Source of the DNA: a virus
Length of the DNA: 64,000 bases
Reading direction: 5' to 3' (one strand)
IMG/VR virus record: IMGVR_UViG_3300023202_000068
Location: 62,001 to 126,000 of that record
Below the pieces are notes generated by a model. It worked only from the letters and a program-made list of their open reading frames with translations. It had not been told where the DNA came from and searched no databases. This document shows positions 29,890-37,462 of the stretch, in pieces (the first letter of the stretch is position 1; each line of letters begins with the position of its first letter). Both the position numbers and the translations under genes were made by a program.

Positions 29890-30970
29890 TCCAAACTTTG
29901 AAGCTTTAGATAGACTGCATGAGGAAGGATACTTACGTAAGTTTGTATCTAGCTGCGGTAGGCTTTTTGGTTACAACTACACAGACAAGTGTGTTTATGA
30001 CAGGCATTGGAATAAGCATACTTTGAATGCGCGTGGAACTGTTTATGAAAAAAGTACAGGAAAGGTTGTAGCCAGAGCATTTCCAAAGTTTTTTAACTTT
30101 GAAGAGCTGGCTGTTTCAAAGCAACGCGCTCTGTTAAAAGAAAAAGACTTCTATGCCTTTTGGAAAGAAGACGGTTCTCTAGGGGTTATGTATTTTTATG
30201 ACGGCGATTGGCACATTAATACTCGCGGATCATTTAACTCAGAGCAAGCGGTTGAAGCTGAAAAGATTATGGAAAAATATGACTTCCACAAGCTTGATCA
30301 AACTTACACTTATCTTGTAGAAATTGTATATCCAGAGAATAGAATTATTATGGATTATGGAGATACCAGACAGCTAGTAATGCTAACTGCGATTCACACT
30401 AGTACTGGTGTGGAAATGAAGCCTGGTGAGCTGCAGGTTTACGGCAACACCTTAAAGTTTCCAGTTTGCGACTCCCATCAGTTTGACAACATTGATCAAA
30501 TAATACAGCACCAGCAAGATATGGGGAAGTTAGAAGAAGGCTACGTGGTCTTATTCCAATCTGGTGAGCGTGTAAAGTTTAAGTCCAAAGAATATATGAA
30601 ACTAGCCGCTTTAATGTCGCACATGACACCTTTGCATTTTTGGAAGAATATGGTAGACGGTCGTTTTGACAAGGATTTTTTAGAGCAATTTCCAGAAGAA
30701 GTTAGACCAGAGGCTGATGAAATAGCTACTAAGTTAGTTCACAACTATCTATTTACTAAAAATGAAATAATTGAAGACTTCGTTGATTTAGATGAGGTTA
30801 ATGGCTTCTTTCTTAAGGAAAATTACGACGGTAGTATAAAAAAATATTTAGGTTTGAACTTAGACCGATTTCGACATCCTAATGCTTTATTTTTAATATT
30901 AGATAATAATGAAGAAAAATTAGATAAGTATATTATGAAGCGAATTAGACCTAAGGCGAATGAGCTGTAA
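29882..30970 (+). CDS. rnlA: RNA ligase, T4 Rnl1 family
   Basis: A 362-residue protein, close to T4 Rnl1 (374). The adenylated lysine motif KEDGS is at 95-99, preceded by the NARGTVYE and ARAFPKFFNFEE blocks and followed by FYDGDWHINTRGSF; motif IIIa/IV/V regions (TYLVEIVYPENR; EGYVVLF; VKFKS) are in order. It starts at TTG 29882 in an overlap with the phosphoesterase gene. It joins 3'-OH and 5'-phosphate RNA ends in an ATP-dependent reaction, repairing cut tRNA with the PseT-like kinase. Confidence 0.92.
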   Translation: MYNPNFEALDRLHEEGYLRKFVSSCGRLFGYNYTDKCVYDRHWNKHTLNARGTVYEKSTGKVVARAFPKFFNFEELAVSKQRALLKEKDFYAFWKEDGSLGVMYFYDGDWHINTRGSFNSEQAVEAEKIMEKYDFHKLDQTYTYLVEIVYPENRIIMDYGDTRQLVMLTAIHTSTGVEMKPGELQVYGNTLKFPVCDSHQFDNIDQIIQHQQDMGKLEEGYVVLFQSGERVKFKSKEYMKLAALMSHMTPLHFWKNMVDGRFDKDFLEQFPEEVRPEADEIATKLVHNYLFTKNEIIEDFVDLDEVNGFFLKENYDGSIKKYLGLNLDRFRHPNALFLILDNNEEKLDKYIMKRIRPKANEL

Positions 30971-30980
30971 GGAGAAGTTA

Positions 30981-31358
30981 ATGAGTTTAGATATTACACT
31001 TAAAGGTAAAGAAATACCCTGTCCTGAGTGCTCTAGGTGTTGGAGTTGTGATGGTACAGGCACAGTTAGAGAATCTTTATACGAAAGCAATATAACACAT
31101 AATCTAACCACCATGGCAGAGCAAGCTGGGCTTTATAAGTTTATTTGGAGACCAGAGGAAACTCACGTAACTCAAGCTGCTGACCTGATAAAGCCTTTAC
31201 AAAAAGGCTTGAAGCTTTTAAAATCAGATAGAGCCCGATTTGAGAAATTTAACCCAGAAAATGGGTGAGGTACATACGAGGGTTTAGTTGAATTTGTTGA
31301 GGCTTATTTAGCCGCATGTAAGGAAAACCCCAACACAACAATTCATGCGTGCGGATAG
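30981..31358 (+). pseudogene. small conserved phage protein with an in-frame TGA at a Trp codon
   Basis: The frame opens at ATG 30981 (AAGGAG upstream), reads NITHNLTTMAEQAGLYKF and IWRPEE, reaches FNPENG, meets TGA at 31266-31268, then continues GTYEGLVEFVEAYLAACKEN to TAG at 31356-31358 in the same frame. The known family reads FNPxNGWGxYexLvxFvxxYL, so the TGA sits exactly at the Trp. Either the gene is broken, TGA is read through, or one base is an error (TGG expected). TGA ends most genes here, so it is not globally recoded. A 95-residue short product, PCPECSRCWSC zinc ribbon included, would still be made. Confidence 0.8.
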
Positions 31359-31372
31359 ACTAGGAGATTAAG

Positions 31373-32143
31373 TTGATCATTATAGGCGATGTGCATGGAA
31401 ATTTTAAAACTATGGAAGCTTTGCTCCAAAAAATTCCAACTGAGGAATTAAAAAAGGGAGTGGTGTTCGTAGGAGATCTTATTGATCGTGGACCCATGTC
31501 TGCTGATGTGGTTGAGTTTGTAAGGACTACAGACTGGGCTCAAACTGTGCGTGGAAATCACGAGCAAATGATGATTGACGAGGGTTTAAAAGAAGCCGCG
31601 CATTTTATGAGAAACGGTACTTTCAATATGCATGTTAATCAATACGGTGTTTACAGTAGCTTGTGGTTGGTAAATGGCGGCAAGGAAACCCTAGAGTCTT
31701 ATGTCGATATTGATGAAGATACAAAAAGACCTGTATTTGATATGGATGTTTTTATAGACCACACTGAGTGGTTAAAAAACTTACCTCTTTACTTGGAGTT
31801 TAAAGATGTTAAAAATGACAAAGGAGAGCACCTACTGGTCTCTCATTCTTCTGCTGGCACAGTGTGGAAGTGGAGCCCTGAAAGACGCAAAACAAACGCT
31901 AAGCAATTTGCTGCTCACCTTACTTGGGGTAGGCCTCGTCAGTTCAAGCCAATTGATAATATTTACAATGTGTTTGGGCATACTCCTGTTCCAAACGGTC
32001 CTAGACTTAAAAGCTTCTATGCAAATGTAGACACCGGAGCTTTTTATAAAGAACAATCGGGATATTTTAAGTTGACAGCTTTACAATTTCCTGAGATGAT
32101 AGTCTACGAACAGGAAAATATAGATGATATTAGATACAGATAA
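31373..32143 (+). CDS. PPP-family protein phosphatase (lambda phosphatase-like)
   Basis: A 256-residue protein with the PPP signatures: IIIGDVHGNF (GDxHG), FVGDLIDRGP (GDxxDRG) and VRGNHEQM (GNHE), and later FGHTPVPNGP. It starts at TTG 31373 after AGGAGATTA. Such phage enzymes dephosphorylate Ser/Thr or Tyr proteins, or small phosphates, with two metals. Overlaps the CYTH gene that follows by 20 bases. Confidence 0.88.
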   Translation: MIIIGDVHGNFKTMEALLQKIPTEELKKGVVFVGDLIDRGPMSADVVEFVRTTDWAQTVRGNHEQMMIDEGLKEAAHFMRNGTFNMHVNQYGVYSSLWLVNGGKETLESYVDIDEDTKRPVFDMDVFIDHTEWLKNLPLYLEFKDVKNDKGEHLLVSHSSAGTVWKWSPERRKTNAKQFAAHLTWGRPRQFKPIDNIYNVFGHTPVPNGPRLKSFYANVDTGAFYKEQSGYFKLTALQFPEMIVYEQENIDDIRYR

Positions 32144-32750
32144 AAAGACATTAGAGTTTCATGAGTTTGAGGTCAAGTTTAGACTTGACGAATCTAAACT
32201 TAATGATTGGAAGCAACTCATAAGAGATTATGCTAATTCCGACGGTAGTGGATATAAAGACTTTGTCTACGTTGATTCTGACGACATATATTTTACTCGT
32301 GAATCTACTTCCGAAGATGTTGATTATGAATTTATCAGATATCGCTTTTCAGATGGAGAAAAGCGTGCAGAACTTACAACAAAAAGAAAGTTGAAAGACA
32401 GTAACAATATTATTCGCAAAGAGCAGAACGTGCGAGTAGACAATAATGATAGGGAAACAATACATGAATTTGTCACGGATGGTCTTGGCTTCGATTATAA
32501 TTTTCGTATTACTAAGTATGTCCAAATTTATATTTTTAAGGACGCTACACTCCCTTTTTATACGGTTGTGGACGAAAATAAAAAGCGCGACACTTTTGTC
32601 GAAATTGAAGTCGATGAGAAACTTTTACACAGCATAACTGAAGAAGAAGCTTGGGCTATTATTAATAAGTACGAAAAGCTTCTAGAGCCTTTGGGGATTA
32701 CACCTAGAAACAGACTTCGTAAGTCTTTGTTTGAGATGTATAAGCGATAA
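32124..32750 (+). CDS. CYTH-domain protein (triphosphate tunnel enzyme)
   Basis: A 208-residue protein. The signature HEFEVKFRL gives the ExExK motif at residues 15-19, and strands with alternating Arg, Lys and Glu follow (FIRYRFSDGEKRAELTTKRK; KKRDTFVEIEVDEKLL). CYTH enzymes bind triphosphates or make cAMP; phage members may act on RNA 5'-triphosphates or nucleotides. The overlap with the phosphatase gene points to joint expression. Exact substrate unknown. Confidence 0.75.
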   Translation: MILDTDKKTLEFHEFEVKFRLDESKLNDWKQLIRDYANSDGSGYKDFVYVDSDDIYFTRESTSEDVDYEFIRYRFSDGEKRAELTTKRKLKDSNNIIRKEQNVRVDNNDRETIHEFVTDGLGFDYNFRITKYVQIYIFKDATLPFYTVVDENKKRDTFVEIEVDEKLLHSITEEEAWAIINKYEKLLEPLGITPRNRLRKSLFEMYKR

Positions 32751-32853
32751 CATAGACTATATTGCACACTAAGATTTGTAAGTGACAGTGTATTGATTTT
32801 CATGGTAATTATTTTGAATCGATGAGTGCGGAAAAGTAGTAAAGATACGGACG

Positions 32854-33438
32854 ATGATGGTACAAAAACATATAGATAATATAGGTAAGTCCTATGGCTG
32901 GTTAACAATTTTAGGTGTCAGTCGCAATAAATATTACAAATATACGTGTATATGTGAGTGCGGTAATTTGTCACAGCCCAACGCACACGCTGTATTAAAT
33001 GGCTCGACAATTAGTTGTGGGTGTTATTGGGAATACAGTGTTCGTGGTGAAAAGAAAAATAAGCCTAGAAGTGATATAAAATATGGCAAAAAATCTTCTG
33101 CAGCCAATTATGTATTTCACACTTACAAGAGAAACGCTAGTAAAAGAGGTTTGATCTTTATGTTAAATAAAGATCAATTTGTTGATTTAATTGTTAAAGA
33201 CTGTTGTTATTGTGGATGTAGTCCCCAGCAGGCTTCTAGGTATTGGGGTAAGGATAAAAGCCCTAAATTTATTTACAATGGTGTGGACAGGGTGGATAAT
33301 AATCTAGGATACACGTTAGATAATTGCGTGGCTTGTTGTAATACCTGCAACAAAGCCAAGAGCGATAAGAGTTTAGAAGAATTCAAAGACTGGATTTGTA
33401 ATTTAATAAATTTTTATAAAGGAGCAAAAATTGAATAA
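32854..33438 (+). CDS. HNH homing-type endonuclease
   Basis: A 194-residue protein. An N-terminal DNA-binding part (IGKSYGWLTILGVSRNKYYK; CICECGN; STISCGCYW) is typical of phage HNH endonucleases. The C-terminal HNH core has DCCYCGCSPQQ, FIYNGVDRVDNNLGYTLDNC and CCNTCNKAKSD (zinc cysteines plus catalytic HNH-type residues). It is a free-standing gene set in the run CYTH-HNH-tmk with a 103-base non-coding gap upstream (32751-32853). Likely a mobile homing element. Confidence 0.85.
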   Translation: MMVQKHIDNIGKSYGWLTILGVSRNKYYKYTCICECGNLSQPNAHAVLNGSTISCGCYWEYSVRGEKKNKPRSDIKYGKKSSAANYVFHTYKRNASKRGLIFMLNKDQFVDLIVKDCCYCGCSPQQASRYWGKDKSPKFIYNGVDRVDNNLGYTLDNCVACCNTCNKAKSDKSLEEFKDWICNLINFYKGAKIE

Positions 33439-34078
33439 AAATAAAAAAACTATTCGCTTGGAAGTAGAAGGAACTGACGGTGCTGGAAAAACTACAGCGT
33501 TAAAATATGTTTTAGAAAAACTACAGCAAGCAGAGTCTAGGGTACTTGAGACTCGCGAGGTTGGGTCACCACTTATCCCAAGCTGTGTTGAACTTAGAAA
33601 ACTTGTATTGAATCCAGAGTCAAATCTATCAGGATCTGCAATGGAACTTATCTTTGCCGCCATGCGCGTTGAAAATGATCGTTTTTACGAAAAAGTTTCA
33701 AATCAGTATGACTTTATCTTGTCTGATCGAGGTTGGTTTTCTCACCTTGCTTACACTGACCATAATGTCAGCGAAGATTTTACAAAAGAGTTTTACGTAG
33801 ATTTTCTTGAAGACATCACAACACTTCCAGACGTTGTCCTTTACTTAAGAGTTGATGGTGAGACAGCACTTCAGAGAAGAATTCGCAGAGGTGAAGAGGC
33901 TGATGTGATTGAACTTAAAGGCCCTGAGTACCAAGAGCTTGTTAGAGGTTCTTTTGAGAAATACCTCAATCATTACAGTGACGTACAGATTATTGAAATT
34001 GACGCTACTCAAGATCTTGACAATGTAAAGAAACAGCTTGACAATGCTGTTGAGAAATTGTTACAATTAAAGTCATAG
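33431..34078 (+). CDS. tmk: thymidylate kinase
   Basis: A 215-residue protein. P-loop EGTDGAGKTT near residues 13-22, then REVGSPLIPS, DRGWFSHLAY (the DRx motif) and a LID region with RRIRRGEEADV. It converts dTMP to dTDP. TTG 33431 overlaps the HNH gene end; the sequence NKNKKTIRLEVEGTDGAGK starts where family members do. Works with the thymidylate synthase at 62527 and the MazG-like gene. Confidence 0.85.
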   Translation: MNKNKKTIRLEVEGTDGAGKTTALKYVLEKLQQAESRVLETREVGSPLIPSCVELRKLVLNPESNLSGSAMELIFAAMRVENDRFYEKVSNQYDFILSDRGWFSHLAYTDHNVSEDFTKEFYVDFLEDITTLPDVVLYLRVDGETALQRRIRRGEEADVIELKGPEYQELVRGSFEKYLNHYSDVQIIEIDATQDLDNVKKQLDNAVEKLLQLKS

Positions 34079-34088
34079 GAGGTGCCAT

Positions 34089-34406
34089 ATGGCCAAGGGG
34101 ATGACTGCAGCAGACATTGCTGATAAGATTATTGAGAAGAAACTTAAAGAGGAAAGATCAGCCTACGCAAGCCTGAGAGATCAGTGTGTCGCGGCGATTG
34201 ACGGGATGATTGACGAACTTGGCTCTGAGGTTGAAATAGAGCTTTCAGATCGTCACATGCTCGCTCTAACTAAAGTTACAGAAGAGATGCGAGACCTAGG
34301 GTATAAATTTGCCTTTATTGAGGTTCAAGACTCTAGTGGGAACATCAAAGGTCATAAACTTAGAATTTCTATCAAACATGCAATGGGAGCGGATCTTAAT
34401 GGATAA
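34089..34406 (+). CDS. hypothetical protein
   Basis: A 105-residue protein with a strong AGGAGGTG ribosome site. Helical N-terminus (MTAADIADKIIEKKLKEERS), acidic middle, and a strand-rich end (LRISIKHAMGADLNG). Overlaps the MazG gene start by 8 bases. Function unknown. Confidence 0.6.
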   Translation: MAKGMTAADIADKIIEKKLKEERSAYASLRDQCVAAIDGMIDELGSEVEIELSDRHMLALTKVTEEMRDLGYKFAFIEVQDSSGNIKGHKLRISIKHAMGADLNG

Positions 34407-34797
34407 TAAAACTTATTTAAAATCAGCATTGAGAACTAATAACCCAGATGAAGCTGGGATTCACAATAGACTTGTCGTTCCACAGGATATGTCTAAGAGG
34501 CAATCGCTTGACTTGTTGCACGCCTCTATGGGTTTAGTCACAGAAGCTGGTGAGTTCCAAGACATGTTGAAGAAGCACGTATATTACGGAAAAGAACTAG
34601 ATACTGTAAATTTAAAGGAAGAGATTGGAGATATACTTTGGTACTGCGCCATTGCTCTTAACGCTTTAGACAGTTCTTTTGAAGAAGTTATGGAGACTAA
34701 TATAAATAAGCTTAAAGCTAGATATCCTGAAAAATTTACATCAGATAAGGCAATAAACAGAGATCTAGCAAAAGAGCGCAAGATTCTCGAAGAGTAG
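34399..34797 (+). CDS. MazG-like nucleotide pyrophosphohydrolase
   Basis: A 132-residue protein; ATG 34399 overlaps the previous stop. The all-alpha NTP-PPase fold is marked by LLHASMGLVTEAGEFQDMLK, then NLKEEIGDILWYCAIALNAL, giving the ExxE ... ExxD metal site. MazG-type enzymes cleave NTPs or alarmone-type nucleotides to monophosphates and are common in phages. Last gene before the structural block. Confidence 0.85.
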   Translation: MDNKTYLKSALRTNNPDEAGIHNRLVVPQDMSKRQSLDLLHASMGLVTEAGEFQDMLKKHVYYGKELDTVNLKEEIGDILWYCAIALNALDSSFEEVMETNINKLKARYPEKFTSDKAINRDLAKERKILEE

Positions 34798-34798
34798 C

Positions 34799-34812
34799 AA
34801 TCTTTAAACTAT
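34799..34812 (+). promoter_or_regulatory. late-promoter-like motif overlapping a start codon
   Basis: AATCTTTAAACTAT fits AATCTTTA-N3-TAT. It overlaps the first two bases of the ATG at 34811, and no ribosome site is seen upstream of that ATG. If the motif is a -10-type element, the transcript could begin at or near the ATG (leaderless). It could also be a coincidence here. Confidence 0.45.
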
Positions 34813-36187
34813 GGCGCTTACTCAAGATGACAGGATCTCCATTTCTAAAAAGATCATTGATATTCCAAGGGAAAACGAGACAGCCGAAGGCTTGAAAGAC
34901 CAGCTCGAACTACAAAGGGTTGAGCTGGAAAAACAAGATAACGGCAACAAGTCCCTTCAAGATGATCAGACTGCACTGGTAAACGACTATCAGGCTGAGT
35001 TGTCGCGCTATGACGGCAACGGCAGGACTGAGGTGACAGAGCAAGACATGTTAGATTCTGCTAATCGCATTATCCAATGTCCATTTTTTCCAAACGATAA
35101 TCAGACCTCACTTCCATCAATACCAGACGGGGTGTGGAAGTCCTTTGTACCTTTTGCTGGCGGCTTAGGGATTGGTAGGGACTATTTAGAGGCCTTTAGT
35201 ACTGTTACTAGGGAACAAGACCTCATAGACGATATTAACGATCAGATAGTCATTGTGGAGGCTGAGAACGCTGCTACCAGAAGCACGGGAGATTCGTGTG
35301 TAGGAGGTGGAACTTGTAGCCTACCTATCTATACCAATCAAACAGACTGTCAAGACAATGGCGGTACGTGGACTCCAGGTGGTCCAGACTTTATCGGTCC
35401 AGACGCACAAATGCAGCAGGCTGCGACTGATTTAAAAAACGCCGTTCAAGCGTGGGAAGATTTTCTTAACGGCACTCTCGGTGTAATTCCTACAGACACA
35501 GACGCAGGCAGGCAAGTAGAAAACGATGCGTCAACCACTTCGGCTAACAGTGCAATATCTGATATTGACACTTGGCAAGCCCTTCAAGACTTTGACACTA
35601 CTACCTCTGTACCATCTACTTGTGCTAGCTTTAACTCAAAGCCTGCAGGCGATTTTACCCCAAGTAAGTTTAGAGCTGATGAGCTTCAGACAATTAAAGA
35701 CGCTATCGCAGCACGTGAGGCTTTCTTTCCAACACGTACAGGTCAAATAAATGGCCACTTGGGTACGGTTGTACAAGATAGTAGTTCTGGTGAGATTACA
35801 TCAGCAACTGGTTTTTACGGGACAAGGTTTAGATTTATTGATATGAGATTGAACGGTATGGCTGGTTCACTTTCTAAACTTAGAGGTTTGGAGCGCGGTC
35901 AAGACGCTCAGCAATCTTTGCAAAACTCCAACAACAGCGCAGGTATAGCTTTAACTACAGTCATGACTGCTAGTCAGTTTAGAGCACCTGCAACTAATAC
36001 TTCTACAATCCACGTGTTAGACGGATCTGGTTTTTCACCTGGCGACTCTGCATATGTAACGTCAAACTCTCAGGCAGAAATACCTGTGGTAATCCAGACA
36101 GTTAGTGGAAATAGAATTGTGTTGGATGTAAATATTCCAGAAAAATATAGGCACACTGAAGGTGCCAGACTATATAAAGTTCTTTAG
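34811..36187 (+). CDS. virion structural protein, likely baseplate or tail
   Basis: A 458-residue protein. Coiled coil at the N-terminus (residues 10-70), Cys-rich insert (CVGGGTCSLPIYTNQTDCQD), and a C-terminal beta domain (STIHVLDGSGFSPGDSAYVT ... EGARLYKV). That last domain resembles segments near residue 110 of the baseplate J protein and near residue 400 of the protein at 46305, so it is likely a shared tail module. It is the first gene of the main structural block. Its 3' end overlaps the minus-strand gene by 18 bases, tail to tail. Confidence 0.6.
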   Translation: MALTQDDRISISKKIIDIPRENETAEGLKDQLELQRVELEKQDNGNKSLQDDQTALVNDYQAELSRYDGNGRTEVTEQDMLDSANRIIQCPFFPNDNQTSLPSIPDGVWKSFVPFAGGLGIGRDYLEAFSTVTREQDLIDDINDQIVIVEAENAATRSTGDSCVGGGTCSLPIYTNQTDCQDNGGTWTPGGPDFIGPDAQMQQAATDLKNAVQAWEDFLNGTLGVIPTDTDAGRQVENDASTTSANSAISDIDTWQALQDFDTTTSVPSTCASFNSKPAGDFTPSKFRADELQTIKDAIAAREAFFPTRTGQINGHLGTVVQDSSSGEITSATGFYGTRFRFIDMRLNGMAGSLSKLRGLERGQDAQQSLQNSNNSAGIALTTVMTASQFRAPATNTSTIHVLDGSGFSPGDSAYVTSNSQAEIPVVIQTVSGNRIVLDVNIPEKYRHTEGARLYKVL

Positions 36188-36472
36188 ATCTTCTAGGTCT
36201 TCTATTGAGGTAGCGGCTAGGTCGTGTGTGATAAATAACATGTGAGCTTCTATTCGGTTGTGAGCCTTTTCATACTCTTCTTTCGATGCATCTTCACCAG
36301 CTACTATTGATTGTTTTTTTAGCCGACTAGATTCCATCTTGCGCTTTCTCATATATTCTCTTTCAATATACTTACGCATTGTGTCTTTCAATTCTTTACT
36401 AGACATCTCAGAGTAGAAACCTTCGATTTCTAACTTATCTATGACTCCATCGACAATTTCTAGAGCGTTCAT
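36170..36472 (-). CDS. small helical protein
   Basis: A 100-residue protein on the minus strand, last gene of a five-gene operon. Mostly helical and charged (LKDTMRKYIEREYMRKRKME; EEYEKAHNRIEAHMLFITHD). It starts in an ATGA overlap with the preceding gene, and its end overlaps the plus-strand gene at 34811. Function unknown. Confidence 0.6.
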   Translation of the reverse strand: MNALEIVDGVIDKLEIEGFYSEMSSKELKDTMRKYIEREYMRKRKMESSRLKKQSIVAGEDASKEEYEKAHNRIEAHMLFITHDLAATSIEDLEDLKNFI

Positions 36473-36630
36473 CTGTTAGTCTTCTTAATTATAGCAGCAC
36501 CGCACTTGTCACAGACAAAGTACTTACCCCTGTCTAGGAAGTTGTGTCCGGTAATACAGGGTTTACTTCTAAGTGCCATAAAAATGAAACTTGCAAGTAC
36601 TGCATAAAAAAACATCACTGATAATTCCAC
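36469..36630 (-). CDS. 53-residue membrane protein with C-terminal zinc knuckle
   Basis: GTG 36630 shares a base with the upstream stop (TAGTG). One hydrophobic helix (VMFFYAVLASFIFMALR) is followed by KPCITGHNFLDRGKYFVCDK and CGAAII, so Cys/His residues form a likely metal knuckle in the cytoplasm. Function unknown. Confidence 0.6.
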   Translation of the reverse strand: MELSVMFFYAVLASFIFMALRSKPCITGHNFLDRGKYFVCDKCGAAIIKKTNR

Positions 36631-37007
36631 TACGAATCCTCTACACCCTCGTGGTAATCCTTAAATAGAGTCTTATGCCCACATTCTTGGTTACTACAGG
36701 CTCTGTTGTATTTTACTTTATTTCTAAGAGGCCAAATGTTAATCTGCATAATACCGCTCGCACATTTGTGACATAGCCATTTTGCCTTAGCCTTCTCAGC
36801 TTTTCTCTTTTCTTTACTCTCATGGAGCTTTCGCTCTTGTCTTTGTTTTCTAACAAGCTCTTCTAAATGTTCAAATCTTCCAACATCTACCATCTTGTTA
36901 ATTTTCCTCAATTTTTTAAGTTCTTTTTTGAGGCTATCGTTTTCATGCTTCAGTTTTTCTAACAAATCATAGTCGCCACTGTGTCGGCGAGTTTTACTCT
37001 TAGCCAT
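36630..37007 (-). CDS. coiled-coil protein with Ogr/Delta-like zinc ribbon
   Basis: A 125-residue protein. Residues 15-75 form a basic coiled coil (LEKLKHENDSLKKELKKLRK; RKQRQERKLHESKEKRKAEK). The C-terminus holds C-x2-C, 21 residues, C-x4-C, then an aromatic FKDY end. P2 Ogr and P4 Delta have C-x2-C, 22 residues, C-x4-C and a similar aromatic end (FITYE). Those activate late promoters by contacting host RNA polymerase. The N-terminal coil is unlike Ogr. Late activation is an inference; a structural zinc protein is the alternative. Confidence 0.6.
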   Translation of the reverse strand: MAKSKTRRHSGDYDLLEKLKHENDSLKKELKKLRKINKMVDVGRFEHLEELVRKQRQERKLHESKEKRKAEKAKAKWLCHKCASGIMQINIWPLRNKVKYNRACSNQECGHKTLFKDYHEGVEDS

Positions 37008-37016
37008 AGTTGAGTC

Positions 37017-37184
37017 CTAAATTGCTTTTGTACCTCGAATTACCTTGAAGTTTCTTCTGCGTTCCTCTGCCTTTTTGTTTCTCTTTCTTCTACGGTAACT
37101 GATTATAAAATTTACAAAAATAATCCCAATTGGGATCAGCGAAAGTACTGTAAGTATTACAAATGCTGGACTACTCCCTTCCAT
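37017..37184 (-). CDS. 55-residue membrane protein with basic tail
   Basis: ATG 37184 overlaps the 3' end of the upstream gene. One hydrophobic helix (PAFVILTVLSLIPIGIIFVN) is followed by a strongly basic tail (SYRRRKRNKKAEERRRNFKV), so it should be oriented with the tail in the cytoplasm. Function unknown. Confidence 0.6.
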   Translation of the reverse strand: MEGSSPAFVILTVLSLIPIGIIFVNFIISYRRRKRNKKAEERRRNFKVIRGTKAI

Positions 37185-37368
37185 CTATTATAACTTTTTG
37201 GATAATTTTCTTATTTTCACTGCGATTGTATTCTTTTTTGGATTTAAAGGCGGTTCCGACTGGCGGCACGGGTATACGCATCTTAGGTTTGTCTAATGAT
37301 TTTAGTTGCTTAGAGAATTTTTTCTTAGCCTTAGAAGCTTTTCTGCGTCGGCTTGACATTTTACCCAT
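37171..37368 (-). CDS. 65-residue basic protein
   Basis: First gene of the minus-strand operon, with GGAGG six bases before ATG 37368. Highly basic (MSSRRRKASKAKKKFSKQLK), likely disordered and nucleic-acid binding. An AATCTTTA copy reads toward it at 37390-37383. Function unknown. Confidence 0.55.
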   Translation of the reverse strand: MGKMSSRRRKASKAKKKFSKQLKSLDKPKMRIPVPPVGTAFKSKKEYNRSENKKIIQKVIIDGRE

Positions 37369-37382
37369 ATTTGCCTCCGATT

Positions 37383-37390
37383 TAAAGATT
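37383..37390 (-). promoter_or_regulatory. minus-strand AATCTTTA, head to head with the plus-strand copy
   Basis: The minus strand reads AATCTTTAAATCGG, so the AATCTTTA half fits but TAT does not follow. The two opposed copies create a 9-base inverted repeat TAAAGATTG (37383-37391) / CAATCTTTA (37400-37408). This sits 15 bases before the minus-strand ATG. It could instead be one operator. Confidence 0.5.
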
Positions 37391-37400
37391 GCAGTGACAC

Positions 37401-37414
37401 AATCTTTATATTAT
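37401..37414 (+). promoter_or_regulatory. late-promoter-like motif before the baseplate block
   Basis: AATCTTTATATTAT, matching AATCTTTA-N3-TAT, 48 bases before ATG 37463. It is in the intergenic region that divides the divergent minus and plus operons, so a promoter is needed here in both directions. Confidence 0.65.
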
Positions 37415-37462
37415 ATACCAAGTCCCTCCCTTTTAAAATCCATAAATTTAGGTGTTTAACTA

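Noticed and set aside
30981-31358. Genome-wide TGA-to-Trp recoding
   Set aside because: Many genes here stop at TGA in ATGA and GTGA junctions, which would give long run-on proteins if TGA were sense.
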